From Lytechinus variegatus (taxonomy: Eukaryota; Echinodermata; Echinoidea; Temnopleuroida; Toxopneustidae), in assembly GCF_018143015.1 (NCBI RefSeq), contig NC_054746.1:21900464-21964463 (forward strand): 64,000 bases of DNA. Direction: 5' to 3'. Every line of letters starts with the position of its first letter. Positions within the stretch are counted from its first letter, which is position 1. This document shows positions 1-11,278 of the stretch, piece by piece. The notes beneath the pieces are model-generated. The model saw only the letters and a list, made by a program, of their open reading frames with translations. It made no database searches and was not told the origin of the DNA. The position numbers and the translations under genes were made by a program.

Positions 1-1861
1 TGAGCCACAAAAACTATGTACAAATTGTATGGGGGGAGAACCAGCATGTCAATTTTTTGTTTAAAGACATTTCATTTGCTAATTCTCTATAAATACTAAT
101 ATCCTGTAAAAGGAAAAGAGCAGTCATGTAAATTTGCTCCTTTCAGCCTGCATTTCAATCGATTTTTATGGTTTGTTTATTTTTTTAAGATACATTACCA
201 TAGGAACTACCATGGCTCAACTTGCCCCATGCTGTTTGGCTCAACTTACCCCAGTCCAAACTTAGTGCGATAATTTTGTATCCACACATTTATTATGCAT
301 CCATCATATAAAAGACTATGACAAGAATGAAGATCCATACCTGGACTAATAATGTTGTTATCATGTCTTTATTATATTTAAAGACATGTGTGCTTATAAA
401 GCACTTATCTATTTCACACTCTTTTTTACTTTTTTGGCTGAAATTCATATTTTTCCCTCTAAAAAAATACTTTTTGTTTCAAAGTTGGAAACAATGTGGT
501 GGGGTTAGGGGTTATGGTATGGGTCATCAATACATGACACCACCACAATGTCTGACTCATTCATTATTGGCCTGGGGCTGGTGGCTCAACTTGCCCCTAT
601 GCTCAACTTACCCCGCCTTCCCCTACACTATTATTAGCTGCACTGTACATGTACATTCAGTGAATACCTTGTAGCGACTTGCATTTGTTTTGACCCAAAT
701 GTAAATTTCCGTCTACATTTTCTTTCGTCTTAATCTGTAAATACAATGGCCAAATTCCTTTGGCTAACCGCGAACATGTGTACCTCGTTAACTTCACGCA
801 AGAGTCGCATATTTTCTTACTGTCAAGTTTGCGCGCCACATTCCAAGTCTTGGGGCGTGCCTCGCTGTTTTAGATAGCCAATCCGGCAATGTTTATATTC
901 AAGTGACCAATCATCATGATTTGTCCAGGTCAAGAAACTTTGGATCTACCAATCATCATTTGGAATGATCTCGTGGTTAATATTCATGGAAGTAATTTCT
1001 TCACTTCTCCTTGCGAACTCGTCATGTACACTTCATGCATCTCGCACGTCTTGAGGAGTTAGTCAACCTCTGTACTACCCACGCGGTCCTTTTCTACTGC
1101 CTTATTTTGGATATTAATTTACTCACGGAATATCATTTCGGATACATTGCATTTTCATGTTGGACCTTTAGTTACGTATTATTTTATGAGCTCATTTTCG
1201 CGATCAAGAAACGCGACATGTTTATTTAATTTCATCTACTAGGATTTGTGCAATATACTTGGACTCCACTTTTGCGGTGATAAAAACTATTTGACCTGAG
1301 TGCTTCACACCGTTCATCGCTCAGCTATCATTGCCCCGAACTTTTCGCGGACACTCATCTCGCGTCTCGGTCCAGTTGGTGGTCATTCGCCTTTGAACTA
1401 CACCTCTTCGAACTTCAGTTTTCCGGTGAGTTGGAAAGTAACTTATTTTGGAGTTAGCTTTATTTCAACAACACACAGTTATACTTTCCACAACCTTGTA
1501 CACACTGTATGTAGGTCATGCTGTGTTCATCTAGAAATAATACATTGTAGTGCACAGATTTGCTGTATACACAAAGTCATTGAAACCAACCAACTATTTT
1601 CAAAATTTGTGGTTTACATCTCCAAGGTTTTAAAATTGTTCCAGTAGATATGACACTTTGAAACTTTTAGGATGGAATTTTTACACTATAAGCCTCATGT
1701 TCAGCCCATTTTCAGGAACCAATGTGAGAATTTTTTAAAATCAGAACAAAGTGAAAGGATCACAGAATGTTGTTCAACATGGATAAACCTTATCAAAAAG
1801 CAATTGAGCTATAAAAGTTAAAACTACAGAACAGAGGATAGTGCACAGGTTCTGTTCTCAC
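1..1861. other. Non-coding flank or distal APLF intron
   Basis: No convincing exon is seen. APLF must continue to the left, because its last visible exon ends in phase 1 at a donor site, so at least part of this stretch should be APLF intron. The phrase GGCTCAACTTGCCCC occurs at about 214-228 and again near 582-596, each followed by a CTCAACTTACCCC variant, which marks a dispersed or duplicated repeat. The part from about 770 to 1430 has more CpG than its surroundings and ends in a donor-like TTTTCCGGTGAGT on the plus strand near 1420. That could be a first non-coding exon or the promoter of an old element. I looked for the PBZ zinc fingers expected in APLF and did not find them here. Confidence 0.5.
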
Positions 1862-4800
1862 CATTCTTGGCTGGGGTAACTGCTGTGGCACGTTTAGCTT
1901 CTGCTTTTTGTTTTGGAGGACTGGTCATCCATGCTGGGAGTGCCCTTTCTTTCTGCACTGGGAGAGCAATCTCTTTATCATCATATACCACTGTCCCAGG
2001 CCCCTAAAACAAAGAAAAATGGAGTATTATCATATGACCAGCCACCATACAATAAGTCACCCATAATGAAATTTGAGCTTTTCATTGAGCTTGAAAATGC
2101 ACATCATAATATCTAACTTGTCGGAATTGATCAACATTAAACCCTAATGGGTACTTGATTGAATGCAGAAGAAATCCAGCGAGAGCTTCAAAAAATAGGG
2201 AGAAAACAATGTTTTAAGTTCAAGGTTCACTCCAAGCATGACCAGTTAGAATGCAGGTCCCCTCTCATGGCTGAATTCACCTCCCTGCAAAATCTTGTGA
2301 ATGATTTTATTTATCTAAGTATTTAACAACTTTATCCTCAAGTGAAATCAAATATTATTGCATCATTAGAAAGAGTAAATGTTACTCTATTATACTGGTC
2401 AGTTATTTTATATAAACTACTTTGATAAATGAGAAAATTTCATGCTTCAAAAGATGGCTCAAAACTGAAATTTCTTCCCCTGTTTTTTTCTTGCATATGT
2501 TGCAAGACTTTTTTATTTTGAGCCTAAATGATATTCATATCATCATGAAGCTAAAAAATCTGTACTTTCTCATAATGTCACTCTTAATATGTAGCACCTT
2601 TTAATCGTGTCAATATCACACTTTCCCTCCAAGATACAATACAAGATTTCTGAAATTTCTGAGTAACATGAAATTCAGACTTCTGATTGGATGAATGAGG
2701 TTTAACAAGTGGAGTGCCTCTGGCAGTCTCACCTGACACCTGCATTATGTGATTCAATATACAATAATTATTCACAAAAAACACAATTCATATAATGATG
2801 CAATACAACATTCATTGACCCAAAATGACAATTGACCTTGATCATGTGACCCAAGACTTGTCAGTAATACTTGATTACCCTCATGTCCAAAATTATGATA
2901 GCAATTTAACGATTACCCCAACATGGCAAAGTTCATTGACCTTAATGTCCTTTGACCTTGGTTATGTGACCTGAAACTTGCACAAGATGTTTAGTGATAC
3001 TTGATTACTCTTATGTCCAAGTTTTATAATAAGATCCATAAACAATCAAAATTATGGTAATTCAACAAATACCCCCAACTTGGTCAAAGTTCATTGACCT
3101 TAAATGACCTGAAACTATATCTTCAAGGAGATTAAGACAAAAACAATTGTTGCAGAAGCAAAAGTCAATTAAATTAAAACTTTTTCATTACATTAGTAGC
3201 ATTTGAAATACAAGTAGATAAAAATAAGAAGCAATACTTTATAAGGCCAAATGAGCAGACATAATACCTTCGTTGATTTATCTTCAGGCTTAGATTCCCC
3301 TTCCTTTTGTCCATCTTGTTTCTTTGTTTCTTCCATCTTAGATTTATCTTCCTCTTCTTCAGTAGCATTCTTACCATCTGTGGTAGATGCTCTGCTGTTA
3401 TCTCCTTCAATTGATGTAGCAGGTGAAGTTTCTTCCTCTTTCTCTATTGACTTCCCTTTTATATCATCATTATCATCATCTTCTATTACAACAAAGAAAG
3501 ATACATGTAACAATATGATAACATATTACCAATGATCCATGAAGTCCAGTAATTAACATACATAAAAAAGCTTTTAAAAACACCAAGATAACAAGATAAT
3601 TCTAAAGATGAAAATACATGATCTATCATCTTCTCATAATGACTAGGTGAATATGAAAAGATCTTTTCTTCCAGCGCTCACTGAATTGAGTTTAAGAGAT
3701 ACTGTATCTTGCCTTTTCATTTTCGTAAAGACGGTGAAATACTGCAAGTCAACTGGATGAGACCCAGTTTCCCTATATTATCTTAACCTCTTTGTGCACT
3801 CTGTGCAATAAATAAATAACACATTTGTCTGATTCCAAAACTTTTTACAATCACAATGAGCTCAGTGCATAAACTCATTCATATGCATGAATCAAGAATA
3901 AACACTAATTCAACAAATCAATGCACTTTGATACTTTTACATATCATACTTAAAATGATTATTAGAATTATTTGTGATTTCATTTCCTTTACAATAATCT
4001 CACAAAAGAATGGATTGTGTATTAATGCATTTTAATTGTATACCAAAAGGCTGGTGGCAATATATTAAGACTTTGTTATTATAGTACAGACAATGGATAT
4101 ATTATAAGAGATTATCTAGAGAAAAATATAATTGTGCATTAACTACAATTAAGTTCAATATTCGGCAAAGACAAACCTTTAGACTGATCGTTTTGACCAT
4201 TTTCTTTCTTCTCATTTTGTATTCCATTATTTTGAAGTGAAGGTGTAACAGACTGCTTAAATGGTGAAGTCTGTTTCAAAGGGGATAATTCTTCACCAGA
4301 TAGTCTGAAAAGAAAGAAAGATTTTACTTCAACTTTCATTCTTTCAAAAGGCAAATCATGCGAATTAGCCTACCAACTATAGTAGGCTACAAATATGTAC
4401 AATTGATTAACCTCAAACTGAAAGGGGAACTGAAGTATTGATCCTCTAGCTTTGGTAATTGAATGACTTGTGTGAATGGAGGGAAAAAACACAGAATAGT
4501 GAAAGCAAATCCCAAGAGCAATAAGAAAGTTATGGCTGTTTTGAACAATCATTAAGACTATGTAAATAAACAAGTGGAATGCCTCTGGCCGTCTCACCTG
4601 CATCACGCGATTCAACATAGCAGCAGTGCTGACTTTGAAAACTTGCACAAGATGTTCAGTGATACTTGGTTACTCTTATTTCCATGTTTTATGAACTAGA
4701 CCAATACACTTACAGAGATAGGATGGTAATTCAACAAATACCCCCAATGTGGCCAAAATTCATTGACCTCACATGACCTTTGACCTTGATCATGTGACCT

Positions 4801-7800
4801 GAAACTTGCACAGGATATTCAGTGATACTTGATTACTCCTATGTCCAAGTTTCAAAAGTCAGATCAATAAACTTGCAAAGTTATGATGGTAATTCAACAG
4901 ATACCCCCATTATGGCCAAAGTTCAGTGACCTTTGACCTTGGTCATGTGACCTAAAATGCGCACAGGATGTTCAGTGATACTTGATTACTCTTATGTCCA
5001 AGTTTTATGAACTAGACCAACATACTTTCAAAGTTATGATGGTAATTCAACAAATACCCCCAATTCGACCAAAGTTCATTGACCCTAAATGACCTTTGAC
5101 CTTGATCATGTGACCTGAAACTGGCACAGGATGTTCAGTGATACTTGATTACTATTATGTCTAAGTTTCATGAATCAGATCAAAAAACTTTTAAAGTTTT
5201 TATTGTAATTCAACAGATACCCCCAATCGGCCAAAGTTCATTGACCCTAAATGACCTTTGACCTTGGTCATGTGACGTGAAACTCTTACAGGATGTTCAG
5301 TGATACTTGATTAACCTTATGGCCAAGTATCATGAACTAGGTCCATATACTTTCTAAGTTATGATGTCATTTCAAAAACTTAACCTTGGGTTAAGATTTG
5401 ATGCTGACGCCGCCGCCGTCGGAAAAGCGGTGCCTATAGTCTCACTCTGCTATGCAGGTGAGACAAAAAACTGGAAATAGTAGAATGAGAATATTCTTAA
5501 GAACAAATATGTCGTCTTTAATACCATTGAGGTAGTACAAAACAATACATACATATACATGGTTTTTCTTCAAACTCTCACCAATTTCCTTTTCATACTT
5601 TTTCTTTTTCATTTACGAAATCTTTCAATATGGATTGGATTCTACTTTAGGCAAAGAATGGTTAATATACCATTAGGAGGCAAAACCTAAACATTTGACA
5701 TTTGAATGTTATCCAATTGCATAATTCTATATATTTTTGAACAATGTTAGTTGCAATACAGTGCTGTATAATTGTTTTCTTACCGTGGACTCTGGGTTTC
5801 TTGCACAATAGGTCTGTAATCAATAACGACTTCAAAGATGTGTTCATCGGGTGTCAGAGCAATACGGTCTCCATGTTTGAGGTCTCGCCATACGTCTTTA
5901 GTTAAAGGTGCCAATTTAGTTCCTCCTGTACCATCGAAGAATGTAGGATTGGTATGTATCTATAGAAATAACACACATGACATTTAGAGTATTGTTCTTG
6001 TTGATAGCTTAACAAACATGCTCATGATGTGGAAGAGGTTCATCGTGGTGAAGGATTGAGTAGAAGAAATACATGTAAGCGGTTGTCTCACGATGTAACA
6101 AACGTAGTGGAAAAGCGACGTTTCGTCTGCAAGCTGCTAGACTTTGTCAGGCAATGAGCAAAGACGCTGCTACGCACTGGTTATATAGCGTCGGGAATGC
6201 TCAAGGAAACATGCATGTAATCATATAATTTTAGACTCGAAAATTCATTTACTGCTGTAAGGTCTAAGTTTTCAATATACAGAGAGATAAACTTGTCCAA
6301 ATATCTCCCAAGAACAAACTCATAAGGTGCAAATTCTTATAAACTTCCAATAAGGTTAAGAAATTCAGTTCTGATCATGTGGTTTTCAGGGAGAAAAATA
6401 ACATTCAAAAGCAATTGGGTAAATTTTTATTTATACAAATATATATCGATTGTGAGAATGTCTCATTATTCAATTAATAATAAATCAAGTCACTTGATAA
6501 AGATACAAGAACATGGGTATGCACATAAGTCACAAATTAACCATGTATATGACCCAAACTGTTCCCCACTTCTGCAACTTCATACTCTTTTCATACCAGC
6601 ATAAAGGAGTCTGGGCATCCTGCATCCAGATCTGAACCTGATGTACCTTTCTAAATGTAAAAAAATTATTTCTAAATTCTCATTATTCCAATCTGAAATA
6701 ATTTGGGCAATTCCATAAAACATATACGTCCAACACCATGTATGTGAGACCAACAGGAAATTTCTGTCTCTGATTTCTGGTATTTTTGACAGTCTGTAAT
6801 GCTATCAAATGATCATGACTTGGTTACTTATGAAGTGAAGTAAGACTGGAGAAAAATGGGGGTCGGATGTACAAAAAGAAAAAATTATTTTACGGAATTG
6901 CCCATTTAAAGAATGAAACTCTAATATGAAACTTCACATGTGACAAAAATATATGTTCATCAAGTTTTCAAAGTGCCACAAACTGCAACTCAGTTTCTCT
7001 TCGAAATACTTTTTTTTAATCAATCAGGATGATTATTAACTCTAAAACTGAAAGCTTTAAAAATCCCCAAAACATACACCCCAACTTACTGGCATGACTC
7101 TGATCTTCCCATCTTCCACTTCGAGAACAGCATGATTTCTAGAAACTCGTTTATCAGCGATCTGCAGATGTAAAAGGTCAATACCAGAGAACAGTGAAAC
7201 CTTTGTGCATTATTAGATTAAGAATTATAAGGGCAATATGCACTACCAGGTTATTCTAATCAGAAAAAAGTTTGGCATAACATATAAATAAGTTATTCAA
7301 GAGCTCAAACAGAATGCAGAATTGGGTTCTATTTTAAAATGAATATTAAACAAGATGAATTAGAGTTTAGACATGGATTGCTTCTCAATTTCACTAAAAT
7401 ATACTGGAGTACATTAAAACGGGATATCTACCCCTAGGTTGGACTCTGAAATCCGTCTATTTGGATTTGTAAAACATTTTTTACTGCTTTGGTTTCTCCA
7501 CTTACAATGATAGCCAGCGATCTCGCTCACTGTGAGGGACCAGTGCCCAAGTATTATTCACCCCACAATGGGAGTGTTGATTTTTAATGATTCTTATATT
7601 AAACTCTATGAAATTGCAACATGGTGTTGATGAATAGATTAAGATTATTTGCAAAATTTAAATTCTTCATAAACCTATATTATGATGATACATGTTATAT
7701 TAATGGTTAAAAATGAAATCGAGATTTTTTTTGGGGGGAGCATAGGTTCAATGTAAAGAGTGTAAGAATGACTGCAGCCTATGGAGGTGTAGTGAAGCAA

Positions 7801-8996
7801 GTGTACACTGTACAGTAGTCTGCACAGCAGATGAGCAGAACAATCGGCGAAACAGACACTGAGGTATTCAGTCAAATATATTGATCCCAAGCTTAAGTTC
7901 TTTTGATAAAACTTTAAAAGCAGAAATGAAAGAAAAATATCAATGTTTGAAAAATGAAAAAGATCAAAGAATACCACAGAGAGAGCAGGCATGTCCATAG
8001 CAGGGGGGGGGGAGTTATTTCAATTTCCTCCATCTAATCCTTTTTTTGCACGTTCAATTATTTTCATAAACAAGTTTCAATTCAAATTACAGCAAAGGTC
8101 AGTTGAACTGGAGCTGATAAAGGTTAATAAGACGAGAGAAATCTTCTTTTAATTAATCCTAATAAGACTGGGGGAGTGGGGGTAACTAGGAAGTAGACTC
8201 CATAGGATTTTACTGCAAAAAAATATTTAAATTTCAGATTCAGATAAAATTTGCACTGACGCTGGCTCTGAACTGTTAATTGTTAATACAATATAAATCT
8301 AACTTTAAACCAGGGGCAGATCCAGGATTTTTCAAAGGGGGGGGGCACATTTTCCACAAGGAAAACTTTGATAACAAAAAAGAAAAAAAAACTGTTTCAA
8401 TCAAAAATCAAGGGGATTTTGTACATGAAAAAAATTTGACAAGCAAAAAAAGCAAGAAAAAGTCTTCAATTTCGAAGGGCACACTTGTTTTATTGTCATT
8501 TTTTACATTACAAATTTTCATTTTGCCTCTCAAGGGGGGGGGCACAGGCCGGATGTGCCCCCCCCCCCCGGATCCGCCAGTGCTTTAAACATTAAAATTT
8601 TTAGTCTAAGACTACGTAACAGTATACCCAGTTGTTGTGTTTCCAGAGACTCTGGACGATCAATTTTAGAATGTCATTTTGAAAAATTTAAAAGCGAAGT
8701 TTCATCAATTTTTAGTACAAAATGTTAGTAAATATTATAAAGAACAAAATAGAAGATGATTACAACTATTGAATTCATAATTTTAGTGTAATCCAAAGAC
8801 AAAAAAGAAGGCTTAGAAAATATTAAGTGTCAACAGAAGTAACATTTACTAACAAGCAATGACAAGCATTAGCATGACAAGTTAGACAGTTACTCACCTC
8901 AAAGAAAGAACCCCTTCCCAAGTTTGTTTTCCCTAATGGAAGAAGGATGTTTGTTCCACCTGCTTCTTTGATAGGTTTAAGTTCAACACCTGACAT
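1862..8996 (-). CDS. APLF: APLF, aprataxin and PNKP-like DNA repair factor (3' end missing)
   Basis: Six coding exons on the minus strand: 8898-8996, 7090-7161, 5784-5959, 4177-4304, 3268-3482, 1862-2003. Phases agree at every junction (0, 0, 2, 1, 0, then 1 out), with GT donors and AG acceptors, giving 277 residues before the gene leaves the window. The start is the ATG at 8996 (MSGVELKP); the open frame upstream of it has no other ATG. Residues 1 to about 105 form an FHA domain with GRGSFFE and DKRVSRNH, the phosphothreonine-binding loops, followed by IHTNPTFF, all very close to vertebrate APLF. A linker rich in Ser, Lys and Glu follows. Residues 248-256 (KERALPAWM) match the APLF Ku-binding motif. 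Known role of the family: FHA binds phosphorylated XRCC1/XRCC4, the Ku-binding motif recruits it to Ku70/80, and PBZ fingers plus an acidic tail bind poly(ADP-ribose) and histones. The PBZ and acidic parts are not in the window. Confidence 0.92.
2701..3125 (-). mobile_element. Degraded copy of HINE/pearl-like tandem-core element
   Basis: This copy in APLF intron 5 begins with AACAAGTGGAGTGCCTCTGG and a TCTCACCTG motif, the same end seen at 4569 and, inverted, at 47067. It then holds two to three decayed units of the core repeat (TTGACCTTGGTTATGTGACC, TGATACTTGATTACTCTTAT). The CpG-rich opposite end is missing, so it is truncated. Its DR1-like site (TGTCCTTTGACCT) carries one mismatch. It lies in the same orientation as the 4569-5464 copy. 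Confidence 0.75.
4569..5464 (-). mobile_element. HINE/pearl-like element with ~160-bp tandem core
   Basis: Inserted in APLF intron 3. One end reads CAAGTGGAATGCCTCTGGCC followed by GTCTCACCTGC; the other reads GCAGGTGAGAC, so an 11-bp inverted repeat brackets the element. A CpG-rich block (GACGCCGCCGCCGTCGGAAA, near 5406) sits just inside the right end. Between them are about four tandem units; equivalent points lie 153, 163 and 162 bp apart. The same structure occurs in opposite orientation at 46125-47067. The architecture (short subterminal inverted repeats, CpG-rich flank, core of ~160-bp repeats) recalls the non-coding Helitron/Helentron-related HINE and pearl elements of marine invertebrates. 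That class assignment is inference; no coding capacity is present. Confidence 0.8.
4774..5264. promoter_or_regulatory. Four perfect DR1 nuclear-receptor motifs in a transposon core
   Basis: TGACCTTTGACCT, the reverse complement of AGGTCAAAGGTCA, occurs exactly at 4774-4786, 4927-4939, 5090-5102 and 5252-5264, once in each tandem unit. This is the consensus direct repeat with 1-bp spacing bound by RXR heterodimers, HNF4 and COUP-TF. A further half site (TGACCT within TCATGTGACCT) follows most copies. The match is seen directly; binding or function in APLF intron 3 is not shown. Confidence 0.6.
8311..8582. mobile_element. hAT-type MITE with perfect 8-bp TSD
   Basis: 272 bp in APLF intron 1. 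It begins CAGGGGCAGATCC and ends GGATCCGCCAGTG, imperfect inverted ends. The flanks 8303-8310 and 8583-8590 are both CTTTAAAC, a perfect 8-bp duplication typical of hAT insertion. Long G tracts lie near the left end and a C tract near the right end, so the arms can pair. No transposase is encoded. Confidence 0.9.
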
Positions 8997-9973
8997 TTTC
9001 GAATATACTGAAGATACCCCAAACAAATGTTTTTCGTTTTCGATTGGATTATCTAGCAGTAGCAGGATACGGACAGGTGAGCCGGCCTGCTACAGAGCTA
9101 CGTCGGCGTCGCGTCCCTGGGCAGAGCGCTGGTTGTTCGCGATGTCCCAACGAAGTCAAGCCAAAGCGTCACTGAGCTGAGAAGGCAAGGGAGAAAACAA
9201 TGTATAAAAATGATTTAGGTAAATCAATGCGATTTTTAATCAAAGGAATCCGTAGGAAAACAATCATAGTAATACAAATATCAATTTCTCCATGCACATG
9301 TTATGAAGAACCCTATTTATACTCACGGAAGTTTTCGTTTAGGAGTTTCTCAAAGATGCCATTGTTTAATTACACACGCATTTCGCATACACACGCTCTT
9401 TAAATTAAAGTCAACAAATAGCGCAATGAGTATGTCTGAGAGCAGCACACGCGGAGCTATTTGGGTCAATGCGTGTATTTATCTATGCTTTTCTGCTGCC
9501 AACCTCCGTGCCATCAAAGACGCACTTGTACGGCGAGCGCTAGCGTATCACTGTAAACATGAGAGAGTATTTGGGGGCGGTGGAAGAGGCCCGACAACTC
9601 TGAGGCCCGGGGATCGGGGGGGGGGGGGGGTTGATATAACGAGCAAGGAAAAACTTATCATTTATAAAGATATTAGGGGCATTTTTTAGCTTTGACGTAC
9701 AGGTAAAACAGATTATGAATTCTAGAGAAATAAAGAGACTTAACCTTAATGGGTAAAATACATTATTGTTCAAAACTTTTATACAAGTAAGCGTCACTTG
9801 ATCGATGGGGGATTTGTGAGTTTTTAATTGTTGATCAAAGTTCAGAGAATCATGTGGGTCAAAAGATTATTATTTGGGAATCAACAAATGAAATGGAAAT
9901 TGCATTTTCATTATTGCATTCAATATATCACAAGAAAATTCCCCGGAGATAGATTTTTCTCCTCTGCAAAAGT
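8997..9973. other. 5' flank of APLF with CpG-rich candidate promoter
   Basis: A CpG-rich block at about 9060-9175 (for example ACGTCGGCGTCGCGTCCC) lies directly upstream of the APLF start and is the best candidate for its promoter and first transcribed bases. No TATA box is evident. A 15-base G run sits at 9616-9630. Otherwise the stretch has no recognisable gene. Confidence 0.35.
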
Positions 9974-11278
9974 CAGGGTGACCAGATTTCACAAAATGAA
10001 ATACGGGACAATCAACAAAAAAGATCAACAGAGATACACAATGTTAGACATGTGAAAAATATAAAGAATTGAAAGGGAGGGTAAACGAAAGAATGAAGGA
10101 GAGAAAAGAGATGAAGATAGAAAGGAAAAATGAACTGAAGGGGAAAATGAAAAGAAAAACATTAAAGAAAATTAGAATAAAAGAAGGATGAAAGAAAGAA
10201 TAAAAGAGAGAAAAAAAGGTTTCCGTCATACTTTGAAATGAATATAGAAAGACAAAAAAAGAAAGGAAGGGAAGATGAATAGATGTGTGAAAGACAAAAT
10301 AAAGGAAAGAAAGGAAAAAAGAAAGTGAGAAAAAAGGGGAGGAAAGAAAGAATGAAGGAAAGAAATATTTTCCTTCATTCTTTGGAAGAAAGAAACAAAC
10401 AAAGAAAGAAGCAAATAGAAAGGGAGGAAGGAAGGGAAAGAAATGATAAAGGAAAAGAATTGGAAGGAAAAATAAAACAAAGAATGAAAGAAAGGAGGAA
10501 AGAGAGGGAGGAAAGAATTAAGAGATGAGAGAATGACAAAAAGAGAAAATAATGGAAGGAGAGAACGAAAAAAGGGAGAGGAAGGGAGAAGGAAGCAAAG
10601 AAAAGTTTAAGGAAAGAATGAATGAATTCAGGAAATAAAAAATGGAAATTTAATAAAGAAAAGTAACGGAAAGAAGGAAAGAAAGACAAATGAACAGAGA
10701 GAGAGAGAGAGAAAGGTTCAGGAAAAAAAGATCGGAAATAAAGATAGATGGAACAAAAAAGGGCAAGCAGGAAGGATATAAGGATGAACAAAGAATGATA
10801 CAAAAGAAAGAAAGAGGAAAAAAGCTCAAACTTCAAGCAAACAAAAAAATCAAGTCATCTAACAAAAATCATAATGAAGTTTGGTGTTTTTTAATATATT
10901 TTCAGAATTTTGAAAAACTAAAATTATTTAGAAATGAGTAAAATTTTAAAGTGAAACATTGTCAAACTTAAAAATTAGATGAAACATAGCGGCATCATAC
11001 ACAAGACTCAAAACGAAAGCTGAAACAACAAGATCTAGTTATGAAAACTCAATATTTTTTTTCCACCGATTACATCTCCAAATTAGTTTCATTGTTATCT
11101 CTGCTTCGTCATCTGTAGGTTATTTGATGAAAATTCATCCCTTTTAAATGCATTAAAATGTTCAATATTCTTAAATACGGGACAAAAAGGCGTCCCGGGA
11201 AGGGTTTGTCGGGACGCCGGGACAAAGGAGCAAAATACGGGACAATCCTGGGAAATACGGGACGTCTGGTCAACCCTG
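9974..11278. mobile_element. hAT-type element carrying a polypurine tract, perfect TSD
   Basis: 1,305 bp. The left end is CAGGGTGACCAGA and the right end TCTGGTCAACCCTG, nearly perfect inverted repeats. The flanks 9966-9973 and 11279-11286 are both GCAAAAGT, a perfect 8-bp target duplication. Inside each end are repeats of AATACGGGACA, plus a small GC palindrome (GGCGTCCCGG with GGGACGCCGGGAC). The middle, about 10061-10825, is a GA-rich tract with no coding content. No transposase is visible, so the element is non-autonomous. The intact duplication suggests a relatively recent insertion or a well-preserved one. Confidence 0.92.
10061..10825 (+). repeat. Long polypurine (GA-rich) tract
   Basis: The plus strand is almost entirely A and G for about 760 bp, built from degenerate GAAAGA, GGAAGGA and GAGAGA units with two short breaks near 10220 and 10370. 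Apparent open frames on either strand (Lys/Arg/Glu-rich or Phe/Ser/Leu-rich) are products of this composition and not genes. Such asymmetric tracts can form intramolecular triplexes; this is general knowledge and not shown here. Confidence 0.9.

Noticed and set aside
1300..1647. Plus-strand open frame of 115 codons
   Set aside because: Starts at a non-ATG codon, no recognisable protein, and a donor-like site interrupts it near 1424.
10044..10941. Several long open frames on both strands, Lys/Arg/Glu-rich or Phe/Ser/Leu-rich
   Set aside because: They are produced by the polypurine tract in the hAT element; no domain or splice context.
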